Shown: in pieces, positions 19,661-28,129 of the stretch
Position numbering within the stretch: position 1 is the stretch's first letter
Layout: every line of letters begins with the position of its first letter
NCBI GenBank assembly: GCA_020161065.1
Contig: JAIUPH010000011.1
Span: 658,721 to 722,720 of the forward strand
Direction of reading: 5' to 3'
DNA: 64,000 nucleotides
Origin: Pseudomonadota bacterium
Lineage (GTDB): Bacteria; Pseudomonadota; Gammaproteobacteria; Burkholderiales; Burkholderiaceae_C
Notes under the pieces: model-generated
The model's database searches: none
The model's input: only the letters and a program-made list of their open reading frames with translations
What the model was told of the DNA's origin: nothing
Translations under genes and position numbers: made by a program

Positions 19661-20536
19661 GTGCACCACCTGATCAACGCCGACCTGCATTCGCACTCCA
19701 CCGTCTCCGACGGCACGCTGGCGCCCGAGGCGCTGGCCGAGCGGGCGCACGCACGCGGCGTGGAGTTGTGGTCGCTGACCGACCACGACCACCTGGGCGG
19801 CCAGGCCCGCGCGCGCGAGGCGGCGCTCGACCTCGGGCTGGCCTACCTCACCGGCACCGAGGTCTCGGTGACCTTCGCCGGCGAGACGGTGCACGTGGTC
19901 GGCCTCGGCTTCGATGCCGACGATCCCGACCTCGCCGCCGGCCTGGCCGCCACGCGCGCCGGACGGCTGCAGCGCGCCCGCGAGATGGCCGCCGGCCTGG
20001 CGCGCGCCGGCATCCCCGGTGCGCTGGACGGCGCGCTGGCCTACGTGGAGCAGCCCGATGCGGTGACGCGCACGCACTTCGCGCGCTTCCTGGTCGAGCG
20101 CGGCGTCTGCGCCGATGCGCGCGAGGTCTTCCGCCGCTTCCTGGTGGACGGCAAGCCCGGCCACGTGCCGCACCGCTGGGCCAGGCTGGGCGACGCGGTG
20201 CGCTGGATCACCGGCGCCGGCGGCCTGGCGGTGGTGGCGCACCCGGCGCGCTGCCGCTTCTCGCCGACGGCCGAATACGCCCTCTTCAGCGAGTTCGCGG
20301 CGCACGGCGGGCGCGGCGTGGAGGTGGTGGTGGCGGCGCACGACGCCGGCGAGCAGCAGCGCTTTGCCGCCATCGCCGAAGAGTTCGGCCTCGCCGCGTC
20401 GCGCGGCAGCGACTTCCACGACCCGCAGGAAAGCCGCCTCGACCTCGGCGCCCTGCCCGACCTGCCCGGCCGCCTGACGCCGGTGTGGCAGCCGCTGGCC
20501 GGGCGCGTGGAGACCCGGCGTCAGGAGTGGATATAA
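19661..20536 (+). CDS. PHP-domain 3',5'-nucleoside bisphosphate phosphatase (TrpH/RNase AM-like)
   Basis: A 291-aa metal-dependent phosphoesterase of the PHP superfamily (YciV/TrpH type). Members hydrolyse pAp and trim 5' ends of short RNAs. The motifs DLHSHSTVSDG (residues 8-18), LTDHDHLGG (about 39-47), the His of VVAHPAR and GSDFHD near the end supply the trinuclear metal site. It starts at a GTG at 19661, 28 bases after lolE. It converges on the CBS gene with a 16-base overlap. Confidence 0.9.
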   Translation: MHHLINADLHSHSTVSDGTLAPEALAERAHARGVELWSLTDHDHLGGQARAREAALDLGLAYLTGTEVSVTFAGETVHVVGLGFDADDPDLAAGLAATRAGRLQRAREMAAGLARAGIPGALDGALAYVEQPDAVTRTHFARFLVERGVCADAREVFRRFLVDGKPGHVPHRWARLGDAVRWITGAGGLAVVAHPARCRFSPTAEYALFSEFAAHGGRGVEVVVAAHDAGEQQRFAAIAEEFGLAASRGSDFHDPQESRLDLGALPDLPGRLTPVWQPLAGRVETRRQEWI

Positions 20537-20949
20537 CTCTCCAGCTGAGCGATCGTCATCTCGTGGTCGCGGATCATGTCGTCGAGCAGGTCGCGGATCG
20601 AGATCATGCCCAGCACGCGCTCGCCTTCCACCACCGGCAGGTGGCGGATGCGCTTCTCGCGCATCAGCGCCATGCAGTCGCGCGTGCCGGTGCGCGGCGT
20701 CACGCGGAAGACGTTGGCCGTCATGATTTCGGAAACCTTGGTTTCCTTGCTGTTGCGCCCTTGCAGCGCCACCTTGCGCGTGTAGTCGCGCTCCGACACC
20801 ACGCCCACCATGCGGCTGTCGACCATCACCACCAACGCGCCGACCTCGTATTCGGCCAGCAGCTTGAGCGCATCGAACACGCTCACCTCGGGTCGCACCG
20901 TGCGCAGCTCGCCCGGGTTCTGCCTGAGGAGTTCGGAAACCGGCTTCAT
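20521..20949 (-). CDS. CBS-domain pair protein
   Basis: A 142-aa stand-alone protein with two CBS domains (about residues 18-70 and 80-135), which together would form one Bateman module binding an adenine nucleotide. It shows EVGALVVMVDSRMVGVVSERDYTRK in the first half and HLPVVEGERVLGMISIRDL in the second. No enzyme domain is attached, so it probably regulates another protein. It resembles the small CBS proteins of proteobacteria whose partner is unknown. Confidence 0.9.
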   Translation of the reverse strand: MKPVSELLRQNPGELRTVRPEVSVFDALKLLAEYEVGALVVMVDSRMVGVVSERDYTRKVALQGRNSKETKVSEIMTANVFRVTPRTGTRDCMALMREKRIRHLPVVEGERVLGMISIRDLLDDMIRDHEMTIAQLESYIHS

Positions 20950-21095
20950 CCTGCTTGCCCTCCGTCTTCAAGGCCGCAGGCTGCGGCACCTCCGCCGCTA
21001 GGCTACACAAGTTGCCGGGCGCTCGCCAGTGCCGGATAGGCCCGCCGCCTCAGGGGCTGTACGGATGACGTGCCCGTGCGAACATCAAGCCCATC

Positions 21096-21938
21096 ATGCC
21101 GACCGCACGCATCGTCCGCTGGCTGCTGGCGTCGCTCGTCGCCGTTGCCGCGCTGGCCGGCTGCGCCGGGCTCGACGAGCAGCAGCGCCGCTGGATCTTC
21201 CAGCCCTCCGACCGCACCTGGGGCGGCGGCGCCGCGGCGGCCGCCGGGCTGCAGGAGGTGTGGATCGGCTTCGACTCGCGCGAAACCGGGCGCCCGGCCC
21301 GCCTGCACGGCCTGTGGCTGCCGGGCCCGGCGGCCGACGCCCCGGTGCTGCTGTACCTGCACGGCGCGCGCTGGGACGTGCGCGGCAGCGCCTACCGCAT
21401 GCGGCGCATGCAGGAGCTGGGCTTCGCGGTGCTGGGCATCGACTACCGCGGCTTCGGCCAGAGCACGGCCGAGCTGCCCTCCGAAGCCATGGCCTACGAA
21501 GACGCCCGCGCCGCCTGGGACTGGCTGGCGCGGCGCCAGCCGCAGGCGCGGCGCTTCGTGTTCGGCCACTCGCTGGGCGGCGCGATTGCCGTGCAATTGG
21601 CCAGCCAGGTCGACGACCTCGCGGGGCTGATGGTCGAAGGCGGCTTCACCAGCATCGCCGACGTGGTGCGCAGCTTCAAATGGGGCTGGCTGCCGGTGGC
21701 GCCGCTGATCACGCAGCGCTTCGAAGCCGCGCAAACCATCCGCCGCGCCCGCGCGCCGGTGCTGGTGGTGCACGGCAGCGACGACCGGCTGATCCCGCCC
21801 GAGCTGGGCCGCGCGCTGTTCGACCAGGCGCCCGAGCCCAAGCGCTTCGTGCTCGTCGACGGCGGCACGCACCACAACACCAACGGACTGGCGCAGGCGC
21901 AGTACCGGGCGGCGATCAGCGATCTGTTCGGGCTTTGA
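21096..21938 (+). CDS. Alpha/beta hydrolase lipoprotein
   Basis: A 280-aa serine hydrolase. It starts with a lipoprotein signal peptide ending in the lipobox LAGC (Cys23), so the mature protein is lipid-anchored. The nucleophile elbow GHSLGGA is near residues 161-167, the acid in HGSDDRLIP near 225-233, and the His in GGTHHNT near 253-259. It resembles the FrsA/BAAT-like single-domain hydrolases. The likely substrate is an ester or peptide in the envelope; specificity cannot be read. Confidence 0.88.
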   Translation: MPTARIVRWLLASLVAVAALAGCAGLDEQQRRWIFQPSDRTWGGGAAAAAGLQEVWIGFDSRETGRPARLHGLWLPGPAADAPVLLYLHGARWDVRGSAYRMRRMQELGFAVLGIDYRGFGQSTAELPSEAMAYEDARAAWDWLARRQPQARRFVFGHSLGGAIAVQLASQVDDLAGLMVEGGFTSIADVVRSFKWGWLPVAPLITQRFEAAQTIRRARAPVLVVHGSDDRLIPPELGRALFDQAPEPKRFVLVDGGTHHNTNGLAQAQYRAAISDLFGL

Positions 21939-21990
21939 CGGCGGGCGCTGGCGGTTGCCGCCGGCGGCGGGCGCCGCCGCGTCGGCCCTT

Positions 21991-23193
21991 ATGCTCGGCG
22001 CCGTGACGACGCAGCACGACGACGAGCCGCGCGGCGCCTGGACCGTGGTCTGGGCCTGCTTCACCGCGCTGGCGGTGATCTTCGGCGTGGCCTACTCCTT
22101 CGCCGCCTTCTTCGAGCCGCTGCAGCAGCAGTTCCAGGCGCGGCGCGCCGACCTCTCGCTGATGTTCGGCCTCTCGGGCGGGCTGTACTTCGTGCTCGGC
22201 GCCGGCGCCGGGCTGCTGGCCGACCGCGTCGGGCCGCGCGCCGTCACCAGCGCCGGCATGGTGTGCATCGCCGCCGGGCTGCTGGGCGCCAGCGTGGCCT
22301 CGTCGATGGCCGGCGTGATCGGCGCCTACGGCCTCGGCGTGGGCGTCGGCATCGGCCTCGTCTACACGCCGGCCATCGCCTGCGTGCAGCCCTGGTTCAC
22401 GCGCCGCCGCGGGCTGGCCGCCGGGCTGGCCAGCGCCGGCATCGGCGCCGGCACGCTGGTGCTGCCGCTGCTGGTGGCCGCACTGCTGGGCGTGCTGGAC
22501 TGGCGTGGCGCCTTGCGCGCGCTGGCGCTGCTGGTGCTGGTGGCCGGCCTCGCCGGCACCTGGCTGCTGCGCCGCGCGCCGGCGGCCAGCGCGCGCGCCG
22601 GCGCGGTAGCCGGCACGCCGCTGGCACAGGCGCTGCGCAGCCCGGCCTTCGGCTGGATGTACCTGATGTGCGTGCTGGGCGCGCCGGCGATGTTCATCCC
22701 CTTCGCCCACGTCTCGGCAGCGGCGCGCGACGCCGGCATCGACGAGGTGCGCGCCGTCGGCCTGGTGGGGCTGATCGGCGTCGGCTCGCTGGTCGGGCGC
22801 TTCGCCATCGGCGCGCTGGCGGACCGCCTGGGGCGGCCGCTGACGCTGATCCTGATGGAAGCGTCGCTCGGCCTGTCGATGGCGCTGTGGTCACTGGCAA
22901 ACGGTTATGCCGCCTTCGCCGTCTTCGCGGTGTGGATGGGCCTGAGCTACGGCGGCATCGTCTCGCTGATGCCGGCGCTGGTGATGGACCTGTTCGGCGC
23001 GCGCGCCGTGTCGTCGATCCTCGGCGTGCTCTACACCGGCGCCGCCTTCGGCAACCTGGCCGGCCCCTTCGTCGCCGGCGCGGTGTTCGACCGCACGGGC
23101 AGCTACCAGCCGGTGATCTGGGGCAGCCTGGTGCTGTCGGCGCTGGCCACGCTGGCGGCGGCGCGCGCGGTGAGGCCGGTCAAGGCGGCCTGA
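21991..23193 (+). CDS. MFS transporter, oxalate/monocarboxylate-type
   Basis: A 12-helix major facilitator of about 400 aa. The family loop after helix 2 is present (GLLADRVGPR), and the pattern GLVYTPAIACVQPWFTRRRG between helices 4 and 5 is typical of the oxalate:formate / monocarboxylate branch. I place the start at the ATG at 21991; a GTG at 22003 is an equally good alternative. Substrate unknown, most likely an organic acid. Confidence 0.85.
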   Translation: MLGAVTTQHDDEPRGAWTVVWACFTALAVIFGVAYSFAAFFEPLQQQFQARRADLSLMFGLSGGLYFVLGAGAGLLADRVGPRAVTSAGMVCIAAGLLGASVASSMAGVIGAYGLGVGVGIGLVYTPAIACVQPWFTRRRGLAAGLASAGIGAGTLVLPLLVAALLGVLDWRGALRALALLVLVAGLAGTWLLRRAPAASARAGAVAGTPLAQALRSPAFGWMYLMCVLGAPAMFIPFAHVSAAARDAGIDEVRAVGLVGLIGVGSLVGRFAIGALADRLGRPLTLILMEASLGLSMALWSLANGYAAFAVFAVWMGLSYGGIVSLMPALVMDLFGARAVSSILGVLYTGAAFGNLAGPFVAGAVFDRTGSYQPVIWGSLVLSALATLAAARAVRPVKAA

Positions 23194-23257
23194 CGGACCT
23201 GTTCAAGCCCATGGCGCAGTGACCGATCTGCTTTGAGCGTGCCGCTTGGCGGCCGCT

Positions 23258-23674
23258 TCAGGCGCCGACCACCTTGCGCGGCCGGCCGCCCTTGGCGCCG
23301 TTGGCGCGCGCGGCGGCAGCCTTGGCCGGGCTGCGCGCGCTGCCGCCCGCACGGCCCAGCGCCGAGGCCGCCATCCATCGCTGCGAGCCGAACAGGCCTT
23401 GCAACAAAGCGGGCACATAAATGTCGGCATCCAGGCGCGGCCAATGCAGGCCCAGACCGCTGGGGCTGATCTCGATCTCGGCCAGATCGGCCGGCGCCGC
23501 CTCGGCCAAGCCTTCGGCCAGGTCCGCGGGAAATGCCAACTCCACGCCCGTACTCAGGCTCACGACCACGCGCGCGTGGCGCTTGTCGTAGCGGGCCGCC
23601 ACGGCATGGCCGCCCTGGCGCAGTGCCTGCATTCGCGCCTGTGCCCGTTCAAGTTGCTGTTTCGTCGTCGCCAT
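23258..23674 (-). CDS. DUF2442 protein with a basic AT-hook-like tail
   Basis: A 138-aa protein whose first 90 residues match the small DUF2442 fold (HARVVVSLSTGVELAFP ... ISPSGLGLHWPRLDADIYVPALL). The last 40 residues form a basic Ala/Gly-rich tail ending in KGGRPRKVV; GRPRK is the core of an AT-hook DNA-binding motif. It overlaps the preceding DUF4160 gene by 26 bases. The two families constantly travel together and have been proposed as a toxin-antitoxin-like pair, though activity is not established. The tail would suit a DNA-binding antitoxin. Confidence 0.85.
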   Translation of the reverse strand: MATTKQQLERAQARMQALRQGGHAVAARYDKRHARVVVSLSTGVELAFPADLAEGLAEAAPADLAEIEISPSGLGLHWPRLDADIYVPALLQGLFGSQRWMAASALGRAGGSARSPAKAAAARANGAKGGRPRKVVGA

Positions 23675-23909
23675 GAATCTCTCTCCATGCCTGCAGCAAC
23701 TGGGGCAAGGCTCCCGTCAGCGCGCTGGTGATGCGGTTCAGTTCCGCAGGCCTGAACCCGAGGCTTTCGCGCAGCTCGGGCGGTCCGCTTGGCCCGTTGA
23801 GCTTGAACACCGCCTCGCCGTCCGCTCCGATGACGTGAACGTGCGCAGGCCGATGGTCGTTGGGGTAGATGACCACGCGCAAGCCGTCGAATCGCAGGAC
23901 GGTGGGCAT
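23649..23909 (-). CDS. DUF4160 protein, partner of DUF2442
   Basis: An 86-aa protein of the DUF4160 family, with the diagnostic YPNDHRPAHVHV (residues 15-26) followed by a short beta-rich part. It is the first gene of a two-gene unit with DUF2442, overlapping by 26 bases in a different frame. This is usual for the pair. It is a candidate toxin-like member by family context only. Confidence 0.88.
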   Translation of the reverse strand: MPTVLRFDGLRVVIYPNDHRPAHVHVIGADGEAVFKLNGPSGPPELRESLGFRPAELNRITSALTGALPQLLQAWREIHGDDETAT

Positions 23910-23981
23910 GGACGATGGTAGCGAAAACCCAAGCGATAGGGAATACGCTTCAGCCCGAACGCGGCAGCGGCGGGTACGGCC

Positions 23982-24485
23982 TCAACCGGATAGCGCGCAG
24001 TTGACCGGCCGCGCGCCGAGCTGCTCGCTCAGCACCGCCGGCGCCAAGCCCACCAGGTAGCCGCGGCGGCCGCCGTTGATCAGGATGCGCGGCAGCGCCA
24101 GCACCGAGGCCTCCACGTACACCGGCATGGTCTTGCGCAGCCCGAAGGGCGAGGTGCCGCCGACCTGGTAGCCGCTGTGGCGCTGCGCCACCTCGGGCTT
24201 GCAGGGCTCGACCGACTTGGCGCCGATGGCGCGCGCCAGGTTCTTGGTGCTGACCGAGGCGTCGCCGTGCATCAGCACGACCAGCGGCTGCGCGCGCTCG
24301 TCCTGCATCACCAGCGTCTTGACCACCTGGTGCTCGTCCACGCCGAGCTGGCGCGCCGATTCGGCGGTGCCGCCGTGGTCCACGTAGTCGTAGGGGTGCT
24401 CGCTGAAGCTCACGCCGGCGCGGCGCAGGAACTGCGTGGCCGGCGTCTCGCTGACATGCGGGCTCTTGCTCGTGTTTTTCTTCAT
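23982..24485 (-). CDS. ybaK: Cys-tRNA(Pro) deacylase YbaK/EbsC
   Basis: A 167-aa trans-editing enzyme of the YbaK family, which hydrolyses cysteine mischarged onto tRNA(Pro). The body shows VVKTLVMQDE, the conserved Lys of STKNLARAIGAKSVEPC, GYQVGGTSPFGL and ILINGGRRGYLVGL. The Gly-Gly-x-Ser/Thr-Pro-Phe-Gly segment near residues 108-115 is the family signature. The start is the ATG at 24485 after a short Lys-rich leader; the longer open frame upstream is not homologous. It is separated from the HD-GYP gene by a divergent 125-base gap. Confidence 0.92.
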   Translation of the reverse strand: MKKNTSKSPHVSETPATQFLRRAGVSFSEHPYDYVDHGGTAESARQLGVDEHQVVKTLVMQDERAQPLVVLMHGDASVSTKNLARAIGAKSVEPCKPEVAQRHSGYQVGGTSPFGLRKTMPVYVEASVLALPRILINGGRRGYLVGLAPAVLSEQLGARPVNCALSG

Positions 24486-24609
24486 GGGCCGCAGTGTGCC
24501 CGCCCCCAGCGCGCTGCCCTGATCGGGGCCGCCTGTCAAGGGCGCCAGGGTCAAGTTTGCCGGCCACGGGCCGAAACAGACCCCAAGCCTGATTTGCCGG
24601 ACCCGCCAC

Positions 24610-25728
24610 ATGCCATTTGCCACGTTGTCAGCCCTCGAACACCGACTGTCCGTCGGCGTGCCCCTGCCCTTCAACGTGCGCGACAGCGACGAGACGCTGC
24701 TGCTGGCCCGCGGCCGCATCATCGAAACGTCGGAGCAGCTGGCCGCGCTGTTCCGCCGCGGCGCGCTGGTCGACGTGGCCGAGCTGCAATCGCCGCGCGA
24801 ACGCGCCCGCCAGGCGGCGCGCCAGGAACTGCCGGGCTTGTGGGCCGACGGCCTGGGCCGCATCAGCCGCGTGCTGAGCGACTGCCGCGACGGCTCGTTC
24901 TCGCATGCCATCGACGAGGCCAGCGGCGCCGTGCTGGGCCTGGTCGAGCGCGACCCCGACCTGGCGATCTTCCAGGTGCTGACCCGCGAGGCCAATGCCG
25001 ATGCCGCCTACGGCGCGCGGCGCTCGATGCAGGCGGCCATCACCAGCTTCCTGGTCGGCCAGCGCCTGGGCTGGGACGGCGCCGCGCTGGAGCGCGTGTT
25101 CAAGGCCGCGCTGACGATGAACCTGTCGATGCTGGAGCTGCAAGGCGAGCTGGCGCGCCGGCGCGCGCCGCCGAGCGCCGAGCAGCGCGTGGCCCTGGCC
25201 ACGCACCCGATGCGCAGCGTGGAGATGCTGATGCAGGCCGGCGTGACCGACGAAGACTGGCTGCAGGCCGTGGCCCGCCACCACGAGCTGGAAGACGGCA
25301 GCGGCTACCCCACCGGCCGCCGCGACGTCGGCGAGCTGGCCTCGCTGGTGCGCCGTGCCGATGTCTACACCGCCAAGCTGGCCTCGCGCTCGCACCGCGA
25401 TTCGCTGGCCGCCGACCAGGCCGGCCGCCAGATGTTCATGCAGGACCCCGGCCACCCGATGACGGCCGCCCTGGTCAAGGAATTCGGCATCTACCCGCCC
25501 GGCTGCTACGTGCGGCTGGCCAGCGGCGAGACGGCCATCGTCGTCGGCCGCGGCCCGACGGTGACGACGCCGGTGGTGGCCTGCCTGACCACCGCCCGCG
25601 GCACGCCGCTGACGGTGCCCACCCGCGTGGACACCGCGGCCGCCAAGCGCAACATCGCCTGCGTGGTGGGCGAGTCCAGCGTCGGCCACAAGCTGCCGCT
25701 GGACCGGCTGCTGTCGACGCTGGACTGA
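24610..25728 (+). CDS. HD-GYP-type protein with a damaged first HD motif
   Basis: A 372-aa protein with an N-terminal domain, a central HD-GYP-like helical domain and a C-terminal beta-rich domain (ETAIVVGRGPTVTTPVV onward). The second signature, HHELEDGSGYP near residues 223-233, is the GYP motif of cyclic-di-GMP phosphodiesterases. Where the first His-Asp dyad should stand, the sequence reads ALTMNLSML (near 167-175), with Met-Asn in place of His-Asp. Such proteins usually have weak or no phosphodiesterase activity and act as c-di-GMP sensors or scaffolds (inference). No receiver domain is present. Confidence 0.85.
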   Translation: MPFATLSALEHRLSVGVPLPFNVRDSDETLLLARGRIIETSEQLAALFRRGALVDVAELQSPRERARQAARQELPGLWADGLGRISRVLSDCRDGSFSHAIDEASGAVLGLVERDPDLAIFQVLTREANADAAYGARRSMQAAITSFLVGQRLGWDGAALERVFKAALTMNLSMLELQGELARRRAPPSAEQRVALATHPMRSVEMLMQAGVTDEDWLQAVARHHELEDGSGYPTGRRDVGELASLVRRADVYTAKLASRSHRDSLAADQAGRQMFMQDPGHPMTAALVKEFGIYPPGCYVRLASGETAIVVGRGPTVTTPVVACLTTARGTPLTVPTRVDTAAAKRNIACVVGESSVGHKLPLDRLLSTLD

Positions 25729-25768
25729 AGCCCGCGCGCGCGACGCCGGCAGGCGTTGCGCCGCCGAG

Positions 25769-26617
25769 CTAACGTTCTTTCTGCGCCAACGCGCGGTAGT
25801 AGGCCGCGCGGTCGGCGTCGCCGCGCGCGGCGTGCACCTCGGCCAGTTCCTCGAAGACGTAGGGGCTGGCGCCGCCGGCCGCGGCCCAGTCGGCCTCCAG
25901 CGCGCGCAAGGCGGCCAGCGCGTCGTCCAGCCGGCCCAGCAGGCGCAGCGTGTGCGCCACCATCCAGCGCGCGATGAGCACGTTGCCGGCGTTGCCGGCG
26001 CGTTCGTAGGCGGCCTGCGCCTGGCGCAGCACCGGCAGCGCTTCGGCCGGGCGCCCGGCCTCGTTGAGCGCGACGCCGATGTTGTTCAACGCCGCCGCCT
26101 CCCAGCGCCGCGCGCGCGGGTCGGCCGCGTTCTGCGCATAGGCCACCACGCGGCGGTTCCAGGCGATCTGGCGTTCGGCGTCGGGCTGCACCAGCGCCAG
26201 CATGTGCAGCGCATCGGCGGCCAGGAACTCCAGCCGCGCCGGCTCGGCCAGGTCGAAGGCCCGGTGGAACCAGGGCTCGGCCGCCGCCGGCTGGCCCGCC
26301 GAGCGCAGCACGCGGCCGCGTTCCAGCAGCGCGTGCACGCGCGGCGCCGGCCCGGCCGCCGCCAGCAGCGGCTGCAGCGCGTCCAGTTCGCGCAAGGCCT
26401 CGTCGTAGCGCTGCTGCAGGCCCAGGCTGCGGGCGATCTGCGCGCGCAGGACCAGCGCGTCGTCGCCGGCGGCCGTGGCCAGCGCGGCGCGCAGCCGCGC
26501 CTCGGTCTGCGCCGGGCGGGCGTAGTCCCACAAGCGATCGAGGTCGACCGCGGCGCGCAGCGGCGGCGCCGCCGCCAGCAGCAGCAGCGCCGCGGCCAGC
26601 GCCGCCGCCCGCTTCAT
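25769..26617 (-). CDS. Exported tetratricopeptide-repeat protein
   Basis: A 282-aa protein with a cleavable signal peptide (about residues 1-22, ending LRAA). A series of TPR helices follows (for example RYDEALRELDALQ near 70, AALNNIGVALNEAGRPAEALPVLRQAQ near 170-197 and RLDDALAALRALEADW near 225-240). It is a likely periplasmic scaffold. Its ATG overlaps the stop of the GNAT gene by 4 bases (ATGA), so both come from one transcript. No catalytic motif is visible. Confidence 0.85.
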   Translation of the reverse strand: MKRAAALAAALLLLAAAPPLRAAVDLDRLWDYARPAQTEARLRAALATAAGDDALVLRAQIARSLGLQQRYDEALRELDALQPLLAAAGPAPRVHALLERGRVLRSAGQPAAAEPWFHRAFDLAEPARLEFLAADALHMLALVQPDAERQIAWNRRVVAYAQNAADPRARRWEAAALNNIGVALNEAGRPAEALPVLRQAQAAYERAGNAGNVLIARWMVAHTLRLLGRLDDALAALRALEADWAAAGGASPYVFEELAEVHAARGDADRAAYYRALAQKER

Positions 26618-27111
26618 CGCGGCGCGGTGGCCGCCGCCAGCGTGCGCAAGGCGTCGCCGGTGACGCGGCAGATGCGCCAGTCGGGCATCACCGTCGCGCC
26701 CATGCGCTGGTAGAAGCCGATGGCGTTGACGTTCCAGTCCAGCACCGACCACTCGAAGCGCCCGCAGCCGCGTTCCACGGCCAGTTGCGCCAAACGTTGC
26801 AGCAGCGCCTGGCCGATGCCGGCGCCGCGGTGCGCCGGCTGCACGTACAGGTCCTCCAGGTACAGCCCCGGCCGCGCCAGGAAGGTGGAGAAGTTGCGGA
26901 AGAACAGCGCGAAGGCGACCACCGTGCCGCCCACCTCGGCCACCAGTGCCTCGGCCACCGGCTGCGTGCCGAACAGGTGCGGCTGCAGCGTCTCGGGCGT
27001 GGCCTGCATCAGGTGCTCGAGCTGCTCGAACACTGCCAGCTCGCGGATCAGGCCGACGATGGCCGGCACGTCGCGCGGCTCGGCGGCGCGCAGGGTGAAA
27101 GGGGTCGACAT
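26614..27111 (-). CDS. GNAT-family N-acetyltransferase
   Basis: A 165-aa acetyltransferase. The acetyl-CoA loop reads HRGAGIGQALLQRL near residues 94-107, preceded by the strand LYLEDLYVQPA. The later YQRMGATV segment is typical of the diamine/spermidine N-acetyltransferase-like subgroup, together with FEQLEHLM near the N terminus. The closest functional class is likely polyamine or diamine acetylation, but this is inference. It is followed by the TPR gene with ATGA overlap and divergent to the alpha/beta hydrolase. Confidence 0.9.
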   Translation of the reverse strand: MSTPFTLRAAEPRDVPAIVGLIRELAVFEQLEHLMQATPETLQPHLFGTQPVAEALVAEVGGTVVAFALFFRNFSTFLARPGLYLEDLYVQPAHRGAGIGQALLQRLAQLAVERGCGRFEWSVLDWNVNAIGFYQRMGATVMPDWRICRVTGDALRTLAAATAPR

Positions 27112-27145
27112 GGCGGCGATTGTCGCAGCGCCTAAAGTCCGGGCG

Positions 27146-28090
27146 ATGCAGAACCCCGCCCCCTACGCGCCGCGCCGCGCGTCCACCAGCCGTTTCGAAG
27201 CCATCCGCGGCCTGCGCCTGCACCTGCGCTGCTGGGGCGACCCGGCGCAGGCCACGGCCGAGCGGCCGCCGCTGGTGCTGACGCATGGCTGGATGGACGT
27301 CGGCGCCTCGTTCCAGTTCGTCGTCGACGCACTGGCCGCGATCGAAGGCGAAGGCCGCTTCATCGTCGCGCCCGACTGGCGCGGCTTCGGCCTCAGCGCC
27401 GCGCCCATCGCCGACAGCTACTGGTTCCCCGACTACCTGGGCGACCTCGACGCCATCCTCGACCGCATCTGGCCGCAAGGCGCGGTCGACCTGCTGGGCC
27501 ACAGCATGGGCGGCAACGTGGTGATGATGTACGCCGGCGTGCGCCCACAGCGCGTGCGCCGGCTGGTCAACCTCGAAGGCTTCGGCATGCCCGCCACGAA
27601 GCCGCAGCAGGCGCCGCTGCGCCTGGCGCAATGGCTCGACGAGTTGAAGACCCCCGCCCGCCTGCGCCCCTACCCCGACCTGGCCGCCGTGGCCGCGCGG
27701 CTGCTCGCCAACGACCCGCTGCTGACGCCCGACAAGGCGCACTGGCTGGCGCCGCACTGGGCGCGGCCGGCGGCTAACGACGAAAGCGCGGGCCAGGGCT
27801 GGGACCTGCAGGCCGACCCGGCGCACAAGCACGTCAACCCCGTGCTCTACCAGGCGCCGGAGACGCTGGAGACCTGGAAGCGCATCGCCGCGCCGCTGCT
27901 GTGGATGGAAGGCGACCAGACCGACACCGCCAAGTGGTGGGGCCAGCGCTATTCGCGCGCCGAGTTCCAACAGCGGCTGACCGTCGTGCCGACGCCGGTG
28001 CGGCAAGTGGTGCTCTCGCCTTGCGGCCACATGCTGCACCACGACCAGCCCGAGGCGCTGGCCCGGGAACTTGCGGCGTTCCTGGCATGA
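27146..28090 (+). CDS. Alpha/beta hydrolase
   Basis: A 314-aa cytoplasmic hydrolase of the epoxide-hydrolase/haloalkane-dehalogenase-like type. The oxyanion motif THGWMDVG is near residues 50-57, the nucleophile elbow GHSMGGN near 118-124, and the His in [13 protein letters not shown] near 290-302. The nucleophile is Ser, so it should be an esterase or lipase-like enzyme rather than an epoxide hydrolase. It is divergent from the GNAT gene and ends 39 bases before prfB. Confidence 0.9.
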   Translation: MQNPAPYAPRRASTSRFEAIRGLRLHLRCWGDPAQATAERPPLVLTHGWMDVGASFQFVVDALAAIEGEGRFIVAPDWRGFGLSAAPIADSYWFPDYLGDLDAILDRIWPQGAVDLLGHSMGGNVVMMYAGVRPQRVRRLVNLEGFGMPATKPQQAPLRLAQWLDELKTPARLRPYPDLAAVAARLLANDPLLTPDKAHWLAPHWARPAANDESAGQGWDLQADPAHKHVNPVLYQAPETLETWKRIAAPLLWMEGDQTDTAKWWGQRYSRAEFQQRLTVVPTPVRQVVLSPCGHMLHHDQPEALARELAAFLA

Positions 28091-28129
28091 GAAAATCGCC
28101 GGTTTTGCGAAGAACCGACGAGCCCGCCC

